Source: Azoarcus_F sp048158365
Lineage (GTDB): Bacteria; Pseudomonadota; Gammaproteobacteria; Burkholderiales; Rhodocyclaceae
Strand: one strand, 5' to 3'
DNA: 47,110 nt
NCBI GenBank assembly: GCA_048158365.1
Contig: JBLLNL010000015.1
Each line of letters opens with the position of its first letter. Position 1 is the stretch's first letter. Below are positions 34,190 through 41,753 of this stretch, in pieces. The notes below the pieces were generated by a model, which worked only from the letters and a program-made list of their open reading frames with translations, did not search any database and had not been told where the DNA came from. A program made the position numbers and the translations under genes.

Positions 34190-35191
34190 TCACCACGCGA
34201 CGTTTGTCAGCAGCGCGACAGCATCGGCGCGGACGACGTGAAACCCGATGACCCGATCAAGCATGATCGCGGTGCTGTTCGTCACAAACAGATTCACCTC
34301 AGCCGGATCAATATCGTTCTCGGGATCTCCGCTCATGCGAATGTTCGCGGACAAGGCGCGCATCAGCTCAATACCGTCGTCCCCGTACAGGATCGCGTCA
34401 GCGTCCACGAGCAGGACTTGATGACCGTCGGAGTCGGTCGGCAGTTGATCGCTGACCAGGACAGTAATTCCGGCCAGGGTTCCGCCGTTCGGTGTCATGT
34501 CCGGGAAAGACACCACGCCGGCCGCGTTCTTGCACGCCAGGCGTGCGGCGTGATCCGGGCTGACCACAAGGTAGAGACTGGACAGCCCGCGCTTGCGGAT
34601 GTTGCCGAGCAGCTTCTCGACGTCGGTCAGCACATGCGCGGCCGTCGATCCGGCAGATGTTTCAGGCGTCGCGACCGATGCGAGTTCAGCAAGGAAGGCC
34701 GAATTGACCGCGCTCGATGCGCCGGCCACCAGCTCGCGCTGTACGTGGGCCAGCAGTCCATCGGTTCGGAATGCGGACAGGGTCATGACGATCAGGCTCG
34801 ATGCCCTGCGACGCATCAGCGCGGAGTCGTCAATGCCGAGCATGCTGACTGGTGCGTACTCGCCTTCGCCAACAATTGCACCTTCGATGCCGGTGGTGCT
34901 GTGAATCGGGGTTCTGAACGGGACTTCGCGCATGCCCGCTTTCATCGCGTCGAACGGCGAAAACTGGCGCAAACTTTCCGTGAATTGCTCGACCAGGCCG
35001 CCGTAAGAGTACGTGCTGTGAAGCGCGTCCGTATCCAGGCCGGATGCGTCGGACTTCAGGAAGTTGATGGTTTGACGTTCTGCGGGGTACGCGCGCTGAG
35101 CAAATAGCAGCGCTTCATCGCGGTTACCGTCGGCGGCTCCGATGCATTTGAACGCGGCGGCGAAAGGATAGGTTTTGGCGAATCTGGACAT
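34190..35191 (-). CDS. HK97-fold major capsid-like protein
   Basis: A 333-residue protein resembling phage major capsid proteins. It has an N-terminal region, then GEYAPVSMLGIDDSALMRRR, a long helix-like stretch and a C-terminal part with VVSPDHAARL, NGGTLAGITVLVSDQLP (the G-G-x-L-x-G-x-x-V turn of HK97 folds), VLLVDADAILYGDDGIEL and a hydrophobic end. There is no prohead protease, portal or scaffold gene nearby, and it lacks a long delta-domain-like N-terminal coiled coil. GGAG lies 9 nt before the ATG. It may form a shell for the island DNA together with helper-phage proteins, or alter helper capsids. Confidence 0.7.
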   Translation of the reverse strand: MSRFAKTYPFAAAFKCIGAADGNRDEALLFAQRAYPAERQTINFLKSDASGLDTDALHSTYSYGGLVEQFTESLRQFSPFDAMKAGMREVPFRTPIHSTTGIEGAIVGEGEYAPVSMLGIDDSALMRRRASSLIVMTLSAFRTDGLLAHVQRELVAGASSAVNSAFLAELASVATPETSAGSTAAHVLTDVEKLLGNIRKRGLSSLYLVVSPDHAARLACKNAAGVVSFPDMTPNGGTLAGITVLVSDQLPTDSDGHQVLLVDADAILYGDDGIELMRALSANIRMSGDPENDIDPAEVNLFVTNSTAIMLDRVIGFHVVRADAVALLTNVAW

Positions 35192-35270
35192 CGTGCATTG
35201 CTCCGGTTGAATGGTGGTTCCATTGAATCATTCAACCCCGAATCTATGCCAATCGCCTGATTACGCTTGA

Positions 35271-35540
35271 TTACGCTTCGTCGCAAAAAAAGTTCGCCAG
35301 ATCCGCAAGGCGGTATCGGCATCGGCCCCCACGGCGGATGTAGTCCGGCCCGGTGCCCATGCATCGCCAGTTCCGCAGGACGCCCGGTGCCAGCCCGAGC
35401 AGGCGCTCCGCATCGGCTGTCGGTATCGCGTCTTCGAAGTCCAGCCGGACGCCGGACGCCTCGCACCAGGCGTGCATCCGGGTCAGGGTGTCGGTGCCGG
35501 CCTCGATGACGGTGCCGCAGTTCGGGCAGCGCTCAGACAT
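35271..35540 (-). CDS. Small HTH protein with zinc knuckle
   Basis: An 89-residue protein. Residues 5-8 form a CPNC knuckle. Residues about 40-85 (ADAERLLGLAPGVLRNWRCMGTGPDYIRRGGRCRYRLADLANFF) have the winged-helix pattern of MerR/AlpA-type HTH proteins used as excisionases or island regulators. Extra Cys residues (about 25, 59, 73 and 86) could complete a metal site. The gene overlaps the one before it by 8 bp. It may control the capsid gene that follows. Confidence 0.65.
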   Translation of the reverse strand: MSERCPNCGTVIEAGTDTLTRMHAWCEASGVRLDFEDAIPTADAERLLGLAPGVLRNWRCMGTGPDYIRRGGRCRYRLADLANFFCDEA

Positions 35541-35742
35541 CGCCCTGATCCAATCGGCACTGCAGGCGCTCGATGATCGCCACCAGGTCGGAAAACACGG
35601 CTTCGCCGGCAAACAGCGCAATGCGTTCAGCGGGTAGGCCGAAATCCCCGGCCGCCTCGCGACACGCACCCGTAAAAGTTCGATCGCCCTCGAGCGTGCG
35701 CCGACGCGCCTGGCTGACAGCCCGGTATAGCGCGGCGCTCAT
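35533..35742 (-). CDS. Small island protein, unknown
   Basis: A 69-residue, mostly helical protein (LYRAVSQARRRTLEGDRTFT, PAERIALFAGEAVFSDLVAI). Not recognised. It sits in an overlapping chain: its start overlaps the stop of the 86-residue gene (ATGA) and its stop overlaps the start of the HTH gene. Confidence 0.55.
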   Translation of the reverse strand: MSAALYRAVSQARRRTLEGDRTFTGACREAAGDFGLPAERIALFAGEAVFSDLVAIIERLQCRLDQGDV

Positions 35743-35999
35743 CGGGCAGCCCCCCGCAGCCTGGCGCGAGCAGCGAGCGTGTAGGTCGAGTCGTCCGCGA
35801 CCGGGACGGCGGCAATGGCGGCGGCGTGCTCGCGAAGCACACGCGACATCGGGACCGGCACCTGATAGGTACGCTCGATCGGTGCGCCGGCATGGTCGAA
35901 ATACACGTTCCAGCGCCGGTGCAGCTCGGGTGCATCCAGGCTTTGAAATTCGAGCGCGGCAGCGATGGCGGCGGCGGATGGGTTGGTGCGGTGTTTCAT
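35739..35999 (-). CDS. Small island protein, unknown
   Basis: An 86-residue protein (LEFQSLDAPELHRRWNVYFD, VPVPMSRVLREHAAAIAAVP). I do not recognise it. The start ATG 35999 comes after GGAGATCGCCAAGC, a usable ribosome site; the longer open frame runs into the iteron region and is unlikely to be translated. Confidence 0.55.
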   Translation of the reverse strand: MKHRTNPSAAAIAAALEFQSLDAPELHRRWNVYFDHAGAPIERTYQVPVPMSRVLREHAAAIAAVPVADDSTYTLAARARLRGAAR

Positions 36000-36051
36000 G
36001 CTTGGCGATCTCCTGTAGTAGGCCAGCGGTTCGATAGACTTGGTACACGTG

Positions 36052-36073
36052 TGCGGGTGTTGCGGGTGTTTTT
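36052..36073 (+). repeat. Iteron-like repeat, copy A
   Basis: Two tandem 9-mers GCGGGTGTT ending in a T-run, followed by a C10 tract. The same 22-bp sequence lies at 36649-36670 (direct) and 36738-36759 (inverted). The gap 36000-36152 otherwise shows only homopolymer runs. Confidence 0.75.
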
Positions 36074-36152
36074 GACCCCCCCCCCTTTGCAAAACATGTC
36101 GTACGAAAAAAAAGACTAGGCGGCCGGTTTCCGCTTGGGTCGTTTCCATTCT

Positions 36153-36578
36153 TCAAACGCCCCCCCGGCCTGGGTCTGGCGTCTCGGCTGAATGCCCTGA
36201 TAGATGGGTTCGGCTCTCAAGGAATGCGCGGCGCTCGGCTCTTCTGGCTGCCATGCGAACGAGTGCGGCGGGCACAAACTCATCGTGGAAGGCTCGCACC
36301 AGGCTTTCGACTTGGTCCGCAATGTCACGCGGGCATGAATACCAGCCCCCGTAACCGCTGACGTACAGACACGTTTTCTCTGGCAGGCGCTCGCGGTTCT
36401 GGTCGAACAGTTGGAGCAGTACGGGACTGACTCGCTCATCGAACTGCCGGCAATACTCTTGTGATTCCTCGGACAACATGACCCCATCGTGCCACTGGAC
36501 GGTGGCCGTATGCCCGTTGCGGTTCTTGCGCATGAGGTACGGCTCGCACATTTTCTTCAACGTGTTCATCTCGTTCAT
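36153..36578 (-). CDS. Island hypothetical protein between iteron copies
   Basis: A 141-residue protein of unknown function (MCEPYLMRKNRNGHTATVQW, YCRQFDERVSPVLLQLFDQN, CLYVSGYGGWYSCPRDIADQ). The middle looks like a mixed alpha/beta domain; the C-terminus is basic then Gly/His-rich. It is flanked by direct repeat copies A and B. ATG 36578 has GGAG 8 nt upstream. Position between helicase and small genes is typical of satellite accessory or copy-control genes. Confidence 0.6.
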   Translation of the reverse strand: MNEMNTLKKMCEPYLMRKNRNGHTATVQWHDGVMLSEESQEYCRQFDERVSPVLLQLFDQNRERLPEKTCLYVSGYGGWYSCPRDIADQVESLVRAFHDEFVPAALVRMAARRAERRAFLESRTHLSGHSAETPDPGRGGV

Positions 36579-36648
36579 TTTCAAATCTCCATTTCACAAA
36601 TCCGACCTGGTCGCCAGTGCCCACCAGGCTTACTGCCTCTTCTGCACT

Positions 36649-36759
36649 TGCGGGTGTTGCGGGTGTTTTTACCCCCCACCTCGTACACACGCGCGCGCAC
36701 ATGGCGCGCACCCGCGCACATGGACCCACCCCACCCGAAAAACACCCGCAACACCCGCA
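36649..36759. repeat. Inverted pair of iteron-like repeats, candidate origin
   Basis: Copy B (36649-36670) and copy C (36738-36759, inverted) are perfect 22-bp matches, each with two GCGGGTGTT units and a T5 run. The 67 bp between them hold C-rich and alternating purine-pyrimidine tracts (ACACACGCGCGCGCACATGGCGCG). The pair lies just beyond the helicase stop. Repeated binding sites next to a P4-type primase/helicase gene are a common origin layout, so this is a candidate replication origin. Confidence 0.55.
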
Positions 36760-36763
36760 CGCA

Positions 36764-38164
36764 TCAGCCGAACTCCTTCTTCAAGCTCAAGCCCTTCACC
36801 TTTCGGACTTTGTTGCGATCGTCAAAGATGGTCACGCCGAACCGACCAGCACCGTCGGCGATCGCCTCGTAGAATCCGGAACGGCCAAGAGGCTTGACAC
36901 CCTCAGTGCTGGCCCACTTGCGGTAGCTCTCAAAGACGTGCGCGGCGGGTTGTTCGAGGTCGACGCCCGTCTCGCAGAACTCTGCGTCGTTCAGGAACTG
37001 CAGCGCACTGTTGTTCGCCGATCGCCATGTGTCGATCAGATCCTTGTGGTCTTTGGTTTCCGGCAGCGTGCCGCGCTGCGCCAGCTTTGCCGCACCGTCG
37101 AGCAGCCAGCCCAACACAGCGCCTTGTTCCTCGGCGTTGATGCGCTCGGCAAGGCCGGTGATCTCCGAGCCGACGGCAATCGGATTGCGGAACTCCAGGA
37201 TGCGAAAGCGTCGGAAGAATGCGTCGGACTTGTCGCGGGTCGGCGGTAGCCTGTTGCAGTTGAAAATGTGCGCGGCCTCACAGACGAACGTGAAGGGTCG
37301 GTGCGTCGGATGCCGGCCTTCGACCACGTCGCCACCCGTTACGGCCTTGAATGGGCCGCCTGGGATTGGCGTATGCGGGTCCAGTTCGCCAACAATGTTC
37401 AGTTGCTTGCCAGCCAGCGCGGCCACGTAGTATTCGCTCGCCCAATTCTGCGGACTGGTCGCGCCGATCATGTCCAGCGGAAACAGCGCGCGGAATATCT
37501 CCAGCGTGGTGGACTTGCCGGTGGAGGTCTTGCCGTACAGCAGCAGAACGATTCGATGTCGCCATAGCTGTCGGGTCAGTGCCGCGCCGAGTCCCATCTG
37601 CAACAGCTCGCGCTGTCCGTCGCCCTCAACACCAGGACCGAAGGCGTTACTCAGGAGGCCCTCGAACAAGGGTGCGCCGGCTTCGAATTCGGGCGGCTGC
37701 ACTACCTGCATTCGTTGGCGGTGTTCGGCGGTGAGCAGGTCGTGCCGGATCTCGCCCGATTCGGACACGCTCCAGAACTTGCCGGCTGCCGCAATGCCAG
37801 CCGGCGCGCACGAGAAGAAATCATCGCTGCCGGCAATCTGTCCGACCACTGCGGCAATCTGCTTGTAATCGCTCTGTCGCCGGCACAGCTTGTGCGCGCT
37901 GTATCTGCGTCCCAGATCAGCGGCCAAGGCGTCCATCGACATCGGCTTCCACAGCTTGTCATTCGGGTCGAGCCGCCACAGCGTCCCCTGCGTATGGATC
38001 GGCCGGCAGCCGGTCTCAGCGGTCACACGCTCAAGCCAATGGTCGGCCACCTGGTAATGGGTGGAGTCGGCCGCAAGTCCGGGCTTCGCGTCGGCGATGT
38101 TCTGCACGACAGCAGGCTTCCGCTTGCCGAATTTGGCGAGCACCTCATCCTCACGCGTGGCCAT
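36764..38164 (-). CDS. P4/D5-type primase-helicase, helicase part
   Basis: A 466-residue protein with a D5_N-like segment (about residues 90-180) and an SF3-type helicase core: Walker A GKTSTGKSTTLEIF, Walker B-like IVGELDPH, motif C HIFNCNRLPPTRDKSDAFFRRF. It ends with a small winged-helix-like domain. It should unwind and start replication of the island. The start ATG 38164 has GGAGG 6 nt upstream and overlaps the stop of the preceding primase-like gene by 14 bp. Confidence 0.87.
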   Translation of the reverse strand: MATREDEVLAKFGKRKPAVVQNIADAKPGLAADSTHYQVADHWLERVTAETGCRPIHTQGTLWRLDPNDKLWKPMSMDALAADLGRRYSAHKLCRRQSDYKQIAAVVGQIAGSDDFFSCAPAGIAAAGKFWSVSESGEIRHDLLTAEHRQRMQVVQPPEFEAGAPLFEGLLSNAFGPGVEGDGQRELLQMGLGAALTRQLWRHRIVLLLYGKTSTGKSTTLEIFRALFPLDMIGATSPQNWASEYYVAALAGKQLNIVGELDPHTPIPGGPFKAVTGGDVVEGRHPTHRPFTFVCEAAHIFNCNRLPPTRDKSDAFFRRFRILEFRNPIAVGSEITGLAERINAEEQGAVLGWLLDGAAKLAQRGTLPETKDHKDLIDTWRSANNSALQFLNDAEFCETGVDLEQPAAHVFESYRKWASTEGVKPLGRSGFYEAIADGAGRFGVTIFDDRNKVRKVKGLSLKKEFG

Positions 38165-38570
38165 ATGCGACCTCCGCGACATGCGCCAGGCGCGAGATAG
38201 CCACCTGCAGCCGATCGAAGTCGGCATCGGCAATGCTGCGCTGCTTGACCATGTCGCTTGCAATCACTGCCACCACGCCGACTTCGAGGCGCGCCACGTC
38301 GAACACGTCGGCCGGAAGCCAAGGTCGGCGCATCGGTTGCGCCTGGTGCTCGGCGCGCTCGGGAAACAACGCCGACCAATCCAGACCGACGGCGGCAAGC
38401 ACGGCGTCCACCGAATCTCCACCGAAGTCGTGTAGCAGAATGCGGCCGTCGTCTAACTGGCGAATGGTCAGGCTCGGTCGCTTGTCGTCGCGCGTCGGTG
38501 CCGATGCGATCCAGCGGCCCGGCCCGGTCTGTTTGACGCGCTCCAGTCGGGACAGCAGGGCGTCGATCAT
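38151..38570 (-). CDS. Primase-like N-terminal protein without zinc ligands
   Basis: A 139-residue protein. Residues 1-60 (WIASAPTRDDKRPSLTIRQL, LLHDFGGDSVDAVLAAVGL) have the layout of the N-terminal CHC2-like zinc domain of phage primases, C-P-x-H-D-D-K-x-P-S-L, but the Cys/His ligands are replaced. The rest is helical. It probably works with the helicase encoded next as a split replication protein. The start overlaps the stop of the small membrane protein gene (ATGA). Confidence 0.6.
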   Translation of the reverse strand: MIDALLSRLERVKQTGPGRWIASAPTRDDKRPSLTIRQLDDGRILLHDFGGDSVDAVLAAVGLDWSALFPERAEHQAQPMRRPWLPADVFDVARLEVGVVAVIASDMVKQRSIADADFDRLQVAISRLAHVAEVAYGHA

Positions 38571-38722
38571 CGCGCCACCCCCGACAGCAGCAGGATGCCG
38601 ATGCACACGGCCAATATCACCAGCCACTCGGCGAGCAGGCCGGCGTGGATTCGTTTAAAATTGCGCTTGAGAGTGGCGCTCGTTGATCCTTCGGGACAGC
38701 GGGCGTTTTTTTCGTCTGTCAT
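38567..38722 (-). CDS. Small single-pass membrane protein
   Basis: A 51-residue protein: a charged N-terminus (NARCPEGSTSATLKRNFKRI) and one membrane helix (LLAEWLVILAVCIGILLLSG). Both ends overlap neighbours by ATGA, which supports that it is translated. Function unknown; small membrane proteins in satellites can act in superinfection exclusion or lysis control. Confidence 0.6.
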   Translation of the reverse strand: MTDEKNARCPEGSTSATLKRNFKRIHAGLLAEWLVILAVCIGILLLSGVAR

Positions 38723-39123
38723 GCTGCCGCCTCGCCACTTGCGACCAGTTCTTGCAGCATGTTGGTCAGTTCTTCGGCTTCGTCCGACAAATCCGCTACG
38801 GCCCATCCGGCGTTCTCGATAACGTCGTCAGGCACTTCGCCGACCAGTTCGGCGGCCTTGCTCATCAGACGGTTGATTGCCCGTACCTGTGCAAGCCGGC
38901 GGCGGATCGCGTCGCCCAATGCCATCGCGTCGGTCAGCTCACATTGGTCGATACCGGCGAAGCGGGTGGTGACGACCGGCGGCGGGGCGGGCTGCTTGAG
39001 GATGCCGAGCATCTGTGATGCGAGCCGGCTTGCGAGTGCGTCGCGTTGCGCTTCGTCGTTCGCGGCCATGACGGCGCGAAGCTCCTTCGCCAGCGCGGCA
39101 GGGTTGGTCAGCAAATTGTTCAT
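38719..39123 (-). CDS. Island hypothetical helical protein
   Basis: A 134-residue protein predicted to be helical throughout (LAKELRAVMAANDEAQRDAL, LAQVRAINRLMSKAAELVGE, LSDEAEELTNMLQELVASGE), acidic at the C-terminus. Not recognised. It overlaps the AlpA gene before it (ATGA) and the membrane protein gene after it, so it belongs to the early replication operon. Confidence 0.6.
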   Translation of the reverse strand: MNNLLTNPAALAKELRAVMAANDEAQRDALASRLASQMLGILKQPAPPPVVTTRFAGIDQCELTDAMALGDAIRRRLAQVRAINRLMSKAAELVGEVPDDVIENAGWAVADLSDEAEELTNMLQELVASGEAAA

Positions 39124-39353
39124 GCTGACACCTCGCGACTGCGTTCAATCAGGAGCGCGATATAGGCGTCGACCTCAGCCTCGATCCAGCCGACCGGCGG
39201 ATTCTTGCCGTTGCCAAGTTTGATCGGACGCGGGAAGTCCGGGTCGAAGTGCTCGGACTCGGGGTCCATGCGCGCGTAGATCGTGCTACGGCTGAGTCCC
39301 GTTCGCGCCTCAACCGCGCGACGGCGGACGATGCGTTGCTGCTGCTGAACCAT
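39120..39353 (-). CDS. alpA: AlpA-family regulator / excisionase
   Basis: A 77-residue AlpA-type HTH protein: IVRRRAVEARTGLSRSTIYA, FPRPIKLGNGKNPPVGWIEA and EVDAYIALLIERS are the conserved parts. AlpA proteins act as excision factors or operon activators in P4-like elements and PICIs. It heads the replication operon; a dyad in its upstream region may be an operator. AGAGGA precedes ATG 39353. Confidence 0.88.
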   Translation of the reverse strand: MVQQQQRIVRRRAVEARTGLSRSTIYARMDPESEHFDPDFPRPIKLGNGKNPPVGWIEAEVDAYIALLIERSREVSA

Positions 39354-39426
39354 GATGTTGTCCTCTCGGAAAACTCCGGCTCGCCCTATGCGGTGCCGGC
39401 ATGGTTCGCACTATCTAACCGGTCAC

Positions 39427-39447
39427 GGACACATCCGGGATATGTCC
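39427..39447. promoter_or_regulatory. Dyad upstream of alpA
   Basis: GGACA-CAT-N5-ATA-TGTCC (39427-39447), 74 bp before the alpA start in the 107-bp gap behind the 187-residue gene. A likely operator for the alpA operon; its binding protein is not identified. Confidence 0.45.
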
Positions 39448-39460
39448 GCCTTGCGGTTCT

Positions 39461-40024
39461 TCAGCAATTTGTGATGCGTCGGATTTGGCGTGGCGAGAGG
39501 TCGAATTCTTCGGCGGCTTGCGCGATATAGTTGCGCTCGTGAGCATTGCGAAGGCGTTTCACGAATGCCCGGATGCGCTCGTTGCGGTGTAGGTCCACAT
39601 AAGCGTCTGTGCCGGGTTTGTTCTTGCGGCGGTTGCTTTGCGTGATCTTGTAGTTCCTGCCGAGCCTCGCCAACGGCAGCACCGCCTCCGAGCGTTCAAT
39701 CTCCCGTTTGCGGTTCATGATCCATTCGATATGTCCAGCGAAGGCGTGGTCGTTTAGCTTGTCGAACTCGCCCACCTTGCCGACGAACTGTTCGCGGAAC
39801 AGACGGAGCGCGTCACGTCGGCGTTCGCGTAGCTCGTCGCCAGCGGGTGCGCCTTCCGCCTCCAGCTTTTCGATGAACTCGTCGAGGCTGACCAGATTGA
39901 CGCCGGCCAGGATGCCCACGAGTGGCGCGAGCCGTTGATTATCCGCGTCCGCGTAGTGCCACCCGATGTCATCGCCGCACCACTCACGCAGGGCTTCGGC
40001 GTGTCCGACCTTTTCGGCCATCAT
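39461..40024 (-). CDS. Island protein coupled to integrase, C-terminal HTH
   Basis: A 187-residue, largely helical and charged protein. The last 50 residues (RIRAFVKRLRNAHERNYIAQ, EEFDLSPRQIRRI) end in a helix-turn-helix pattern, suggesting DNA binding. The start ATG overlaps the integrase stop (ATGA; a second ATG follows at once), so it is co-translated with the integrase. It could be a directionality or regulatory factor; I do not recognise the family. Confidence 0.6.
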   Translation of the reverse strand: MMAEKVGHAEALREWCGDDIGWHYADADNQRLAPLVGILAGVNLVSLDEFIEKLEAEGAPAGDELRERRRDALRLFREQFVGKVGEFDKLNDHAFAGHIEWIMNRKREIERSEAVLPLARLGRNYKITQSNRRKNKPGTDAYVDLHRNERIRAFVKRLRNAHERNYIAQAAEEFDLSPRQIRRITNC

Positions 40025-41364
40025 GCAGCCCCCCGAAGCGTGACCACGTTCTCGGCGTCCTCGCGCGTCAGCAGGTCCAGGCGCTCGCCGAGCAGTCGCC
40101 AGGCTTCGCGCTGTTCGTCCTTGAGTTCCTGCCGCTGGTAGATCCGCACCAGGCGGTTTTGCTCGACGTGGTTAAGACATTTCTCGATGACGTCCGGTCG
40201 CACGCCGAGCGTGCCCATCAGCGTTGCACCAGTGCGGCGCAGGTCGTGCGGGGTCCATTTGCCGCCACTGAGCACCAGCGATTCCGTCAGCGGGGTTCGG
40301 CCCTTCATCGGCTCCAGGCCTGGCCGTTGGCGATCGCCTATCTGCTTCGCAAGTGACTTGGGGCAGACGTGCGAATCGTCCTTGTGTTTCGACGGACACA
40401 GCCAGTCCGAGCCGAGCCGCTCGGCCCGAGCCTTGAGTTCTGCGAAATGCTGTTGCGCGAAGTCAGACAGATAGACCGTGTGCGCCCTCGCGTTCTTGCT
40501 GTTCTCGGACGGGATGCGCCAGGCTCCCGCGTCAAGGTCCAGGTGCTCGATGCGTGCGGACGCGATCTCGCCGACGCGGCAGCAGGTGGACAACATGATC
40601 CAGATCGCCGACGCGGACGAATCCCACAGATCCGCGTCAGGTACCTTGTCCCACAGTTGGCGAACTTCAGACTCCGACAGCACGCGGTCGCGCTCGACCT
40701 TCCTGCCGAAGTCGTCACGCTTCAAATGGGATGTTGGATCGTTTTCAACGAAACCGCGTTTGATCGCGAATCCGAACATCTGCCGGATGTCGCCGAGCAG
40801 GTTTCGCGCGACGATGCGTGCTCCACGCTCTGCCACGCCGTCGAGCAGTGCGGCGACCATCGGACGGGTGATGTCCTCGGCGGCGACCTCGCCCCACTTC
40901 GGCATGACGTCCTTCTCGAACATGCGGTGAACCTCTGCGCCCTTGTCCTTGCGGCGCGATAGCTCGACCCGCTCCCAACGCTCGAACAGCGCCCTGACCG
41001 TCATGCGTGCAGACTGCGCCTCGATCTCAGCGAGCCGGGATCTCTGAGCCTCGACCGCCTCGGCCTGATCGGCCTTAGCCCTGAGTCGCTCGACCTTGCG
41101 GCCCTCGGCCGGGTCGGTGCCGGTGTCGGCCTCGACCTTGAGTCGATCGCGTTCCGCCCTGATCTGGACCAGGGACATTTTAGGCCACGCGCCGACAGCA
41201 ATCTGTTTGACCTTGCCGTCACGCCGATAGCGCCAGTCGAAATAGACCGACGTCCCCTTCGCCCCCGATCGGACGGTGCCGAACAGACCGCCCTCATCGC
41301 GCAACTTCTTCCCGTGGTCACTTGCGCCAAGTGCTTTCAATTGCGTAGCGGTGAGTTTCGACAT
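40021..41364 (-). CDS. int: Tyrosine recombinase (P4-type integrase)
   Basis: A 447-residue integrase. The N-terminal arm-binding domain (SVYFDWRYRRDGKVKQIAVG), a core-binding domain and a C-terminal catalytic domain are complete. Arg in CCRVGEIASARIEHL, HDLRR (His-x-x-Arg) and LNHVEQNRLVRIYQ (His/Asn and Tyr) form the active site. It recombines attP with the 3' end of tRNA-Arg. AAGGAG lies 6 nt before ATG 41364; the in-frame GTG just upstream is too close to it. Confidence 0.93.
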   Translation of the reverse strand: MSKLTATQLKALGASDHGKKLRDEGGLFGTVRSGAKGTSVYFDWRYRRDGKVKQIAVGAWPKMSLVQIRAERDRLKVEADTGTDPAEGRKVERLRAKADQAEAVEAQRSRLAEIEAQSARMTVRALFERWERVELSRRKDKGAEVHRMFEKDVMPKWGEVAAEDITRPMVAALLDGVAERGARIVARNLLGDIRQMFGFAIKRGFVENDPTSHLKRDDFGRKVERDRVLSESEVRQLWDKVPDADLWDSSASAIWIMLSTCCRVGEIASARIEHLDLDAGAWRIPSENSKNARAHTVYLSDFAQQHFAELKARAERLGSDWLCPSKHKDDSHVCPKSLAKQIGDRQRPGLEPMKGRTPLTESLVLSGGKWTPHDLRRTGATLMGTLGVRPDVIEKCLNHVEQNRLVRIYQRQELKDEQREAWRLLGERLDLLTREDAENVVTLRGAA

Positions 41365-41415
41365 CACGTTCTCCTTGGTGACTGCCAGGGGGTAGTGAAG
41401 TGCGGTAGGGGCTCA

Positions 41416-41441
41416 ATTTTCCCCCCACATTTCCCCCCACA
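41416..41441. repeat. Right arm-type repeat of the island
   Basis: An exact, same-orientation copy of the 26-bp repeat at 33276-33301, between the integrase gene and attR. The rest of the 41368-41567 gap holds no other clear feature. Confidence 0.65.
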
Positions 41442-41567
41442 AATTCGCAGGATTCACTCGGATTGTAATGGAATGCTCAGGAAAAGAAAACAGCGTAAGT
41501 GTCTGGTAGATATGCGAAAAAACGCGCATTTAAATATCGCTTCGGCATGCTTCGGAACAGTAAAATT

Positions 41568-41616
41568 CTGACTACGAACCAGGGGGTAGTGGGTTCGAAT
41601 CCTGCCGAGCGCGCCA
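41568..41616. other. attR
   Basis: A 49-bp copy of the 3' half of tRNA-Arg, differing at 2 positions (G to A in the anticodon stem, C to A in the variable region). It lacks the 5' half, so it is not a tRNA gene. Marks the right end of the island. Confidence 0.88.
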
Positions 41617-41626
41617 TGAATCAGAC

Positions 41627-41657
41627 ACAAACGCCACCTCGCAAGGGTGGCGTTTGT
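41627..41657 (+). terminator. Original terminator of tRNA-Arg, displaced by the island
   Basis: A 12-bp perfect stem, ACAAACGCCACC with GGTGGCGTTTGT, around a 7-nt loop, just behind attR. Its core matches the terminator at 33229-33253, so the island brought a replacement. Confidence 0.7.
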
Positions 41658-41753
41658 GCTTGTTGACCCAGCGTCGGCAATCGCGTGCGCTCTGGTGACA
41701 CCGCTGCAGTTCGCCCTCGCTGCGGCAGGACTGGACGTCATGAGCGAGTTGGC

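Larger units (their letters stand above)
33164..41616. mobile_element. Integrated satellite-like genomic island in tRNA-Arg
   Basis: About 8.4 kb between a 49-bp direct repeat at the tRNA 3' half (attL) and its copy (attR). All protein genes run leftward: integrase next to attR, an AlpA-type regulator, a primase/helicase module, small genes, candidate iterons, an HTH protein, a capsid-like protein and small genes, closed by a terminator near attL. Integrase plus AlpA plus P4-type replication module is the usual set of phage satellites (P4, PICI). The lone capsid gene without portal, protease, terminase or tail is unusual. It could also be a prophage reduced by deletion. Confidence 0.88.

Noticed and set aside
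36651..36760. A CRISPR array in the repeated region
   Set aside because: Only three copies, in mixed orientation and at unequal distances (about 600 and 70 bp), with no regular spacers and no cas genes.
41568..41616. A second tRNA-Arg gene at the right end of the island
   Set aside because: Only the 3' half is present; D-arm and 5' acceptor strand are missing, so it is attR.
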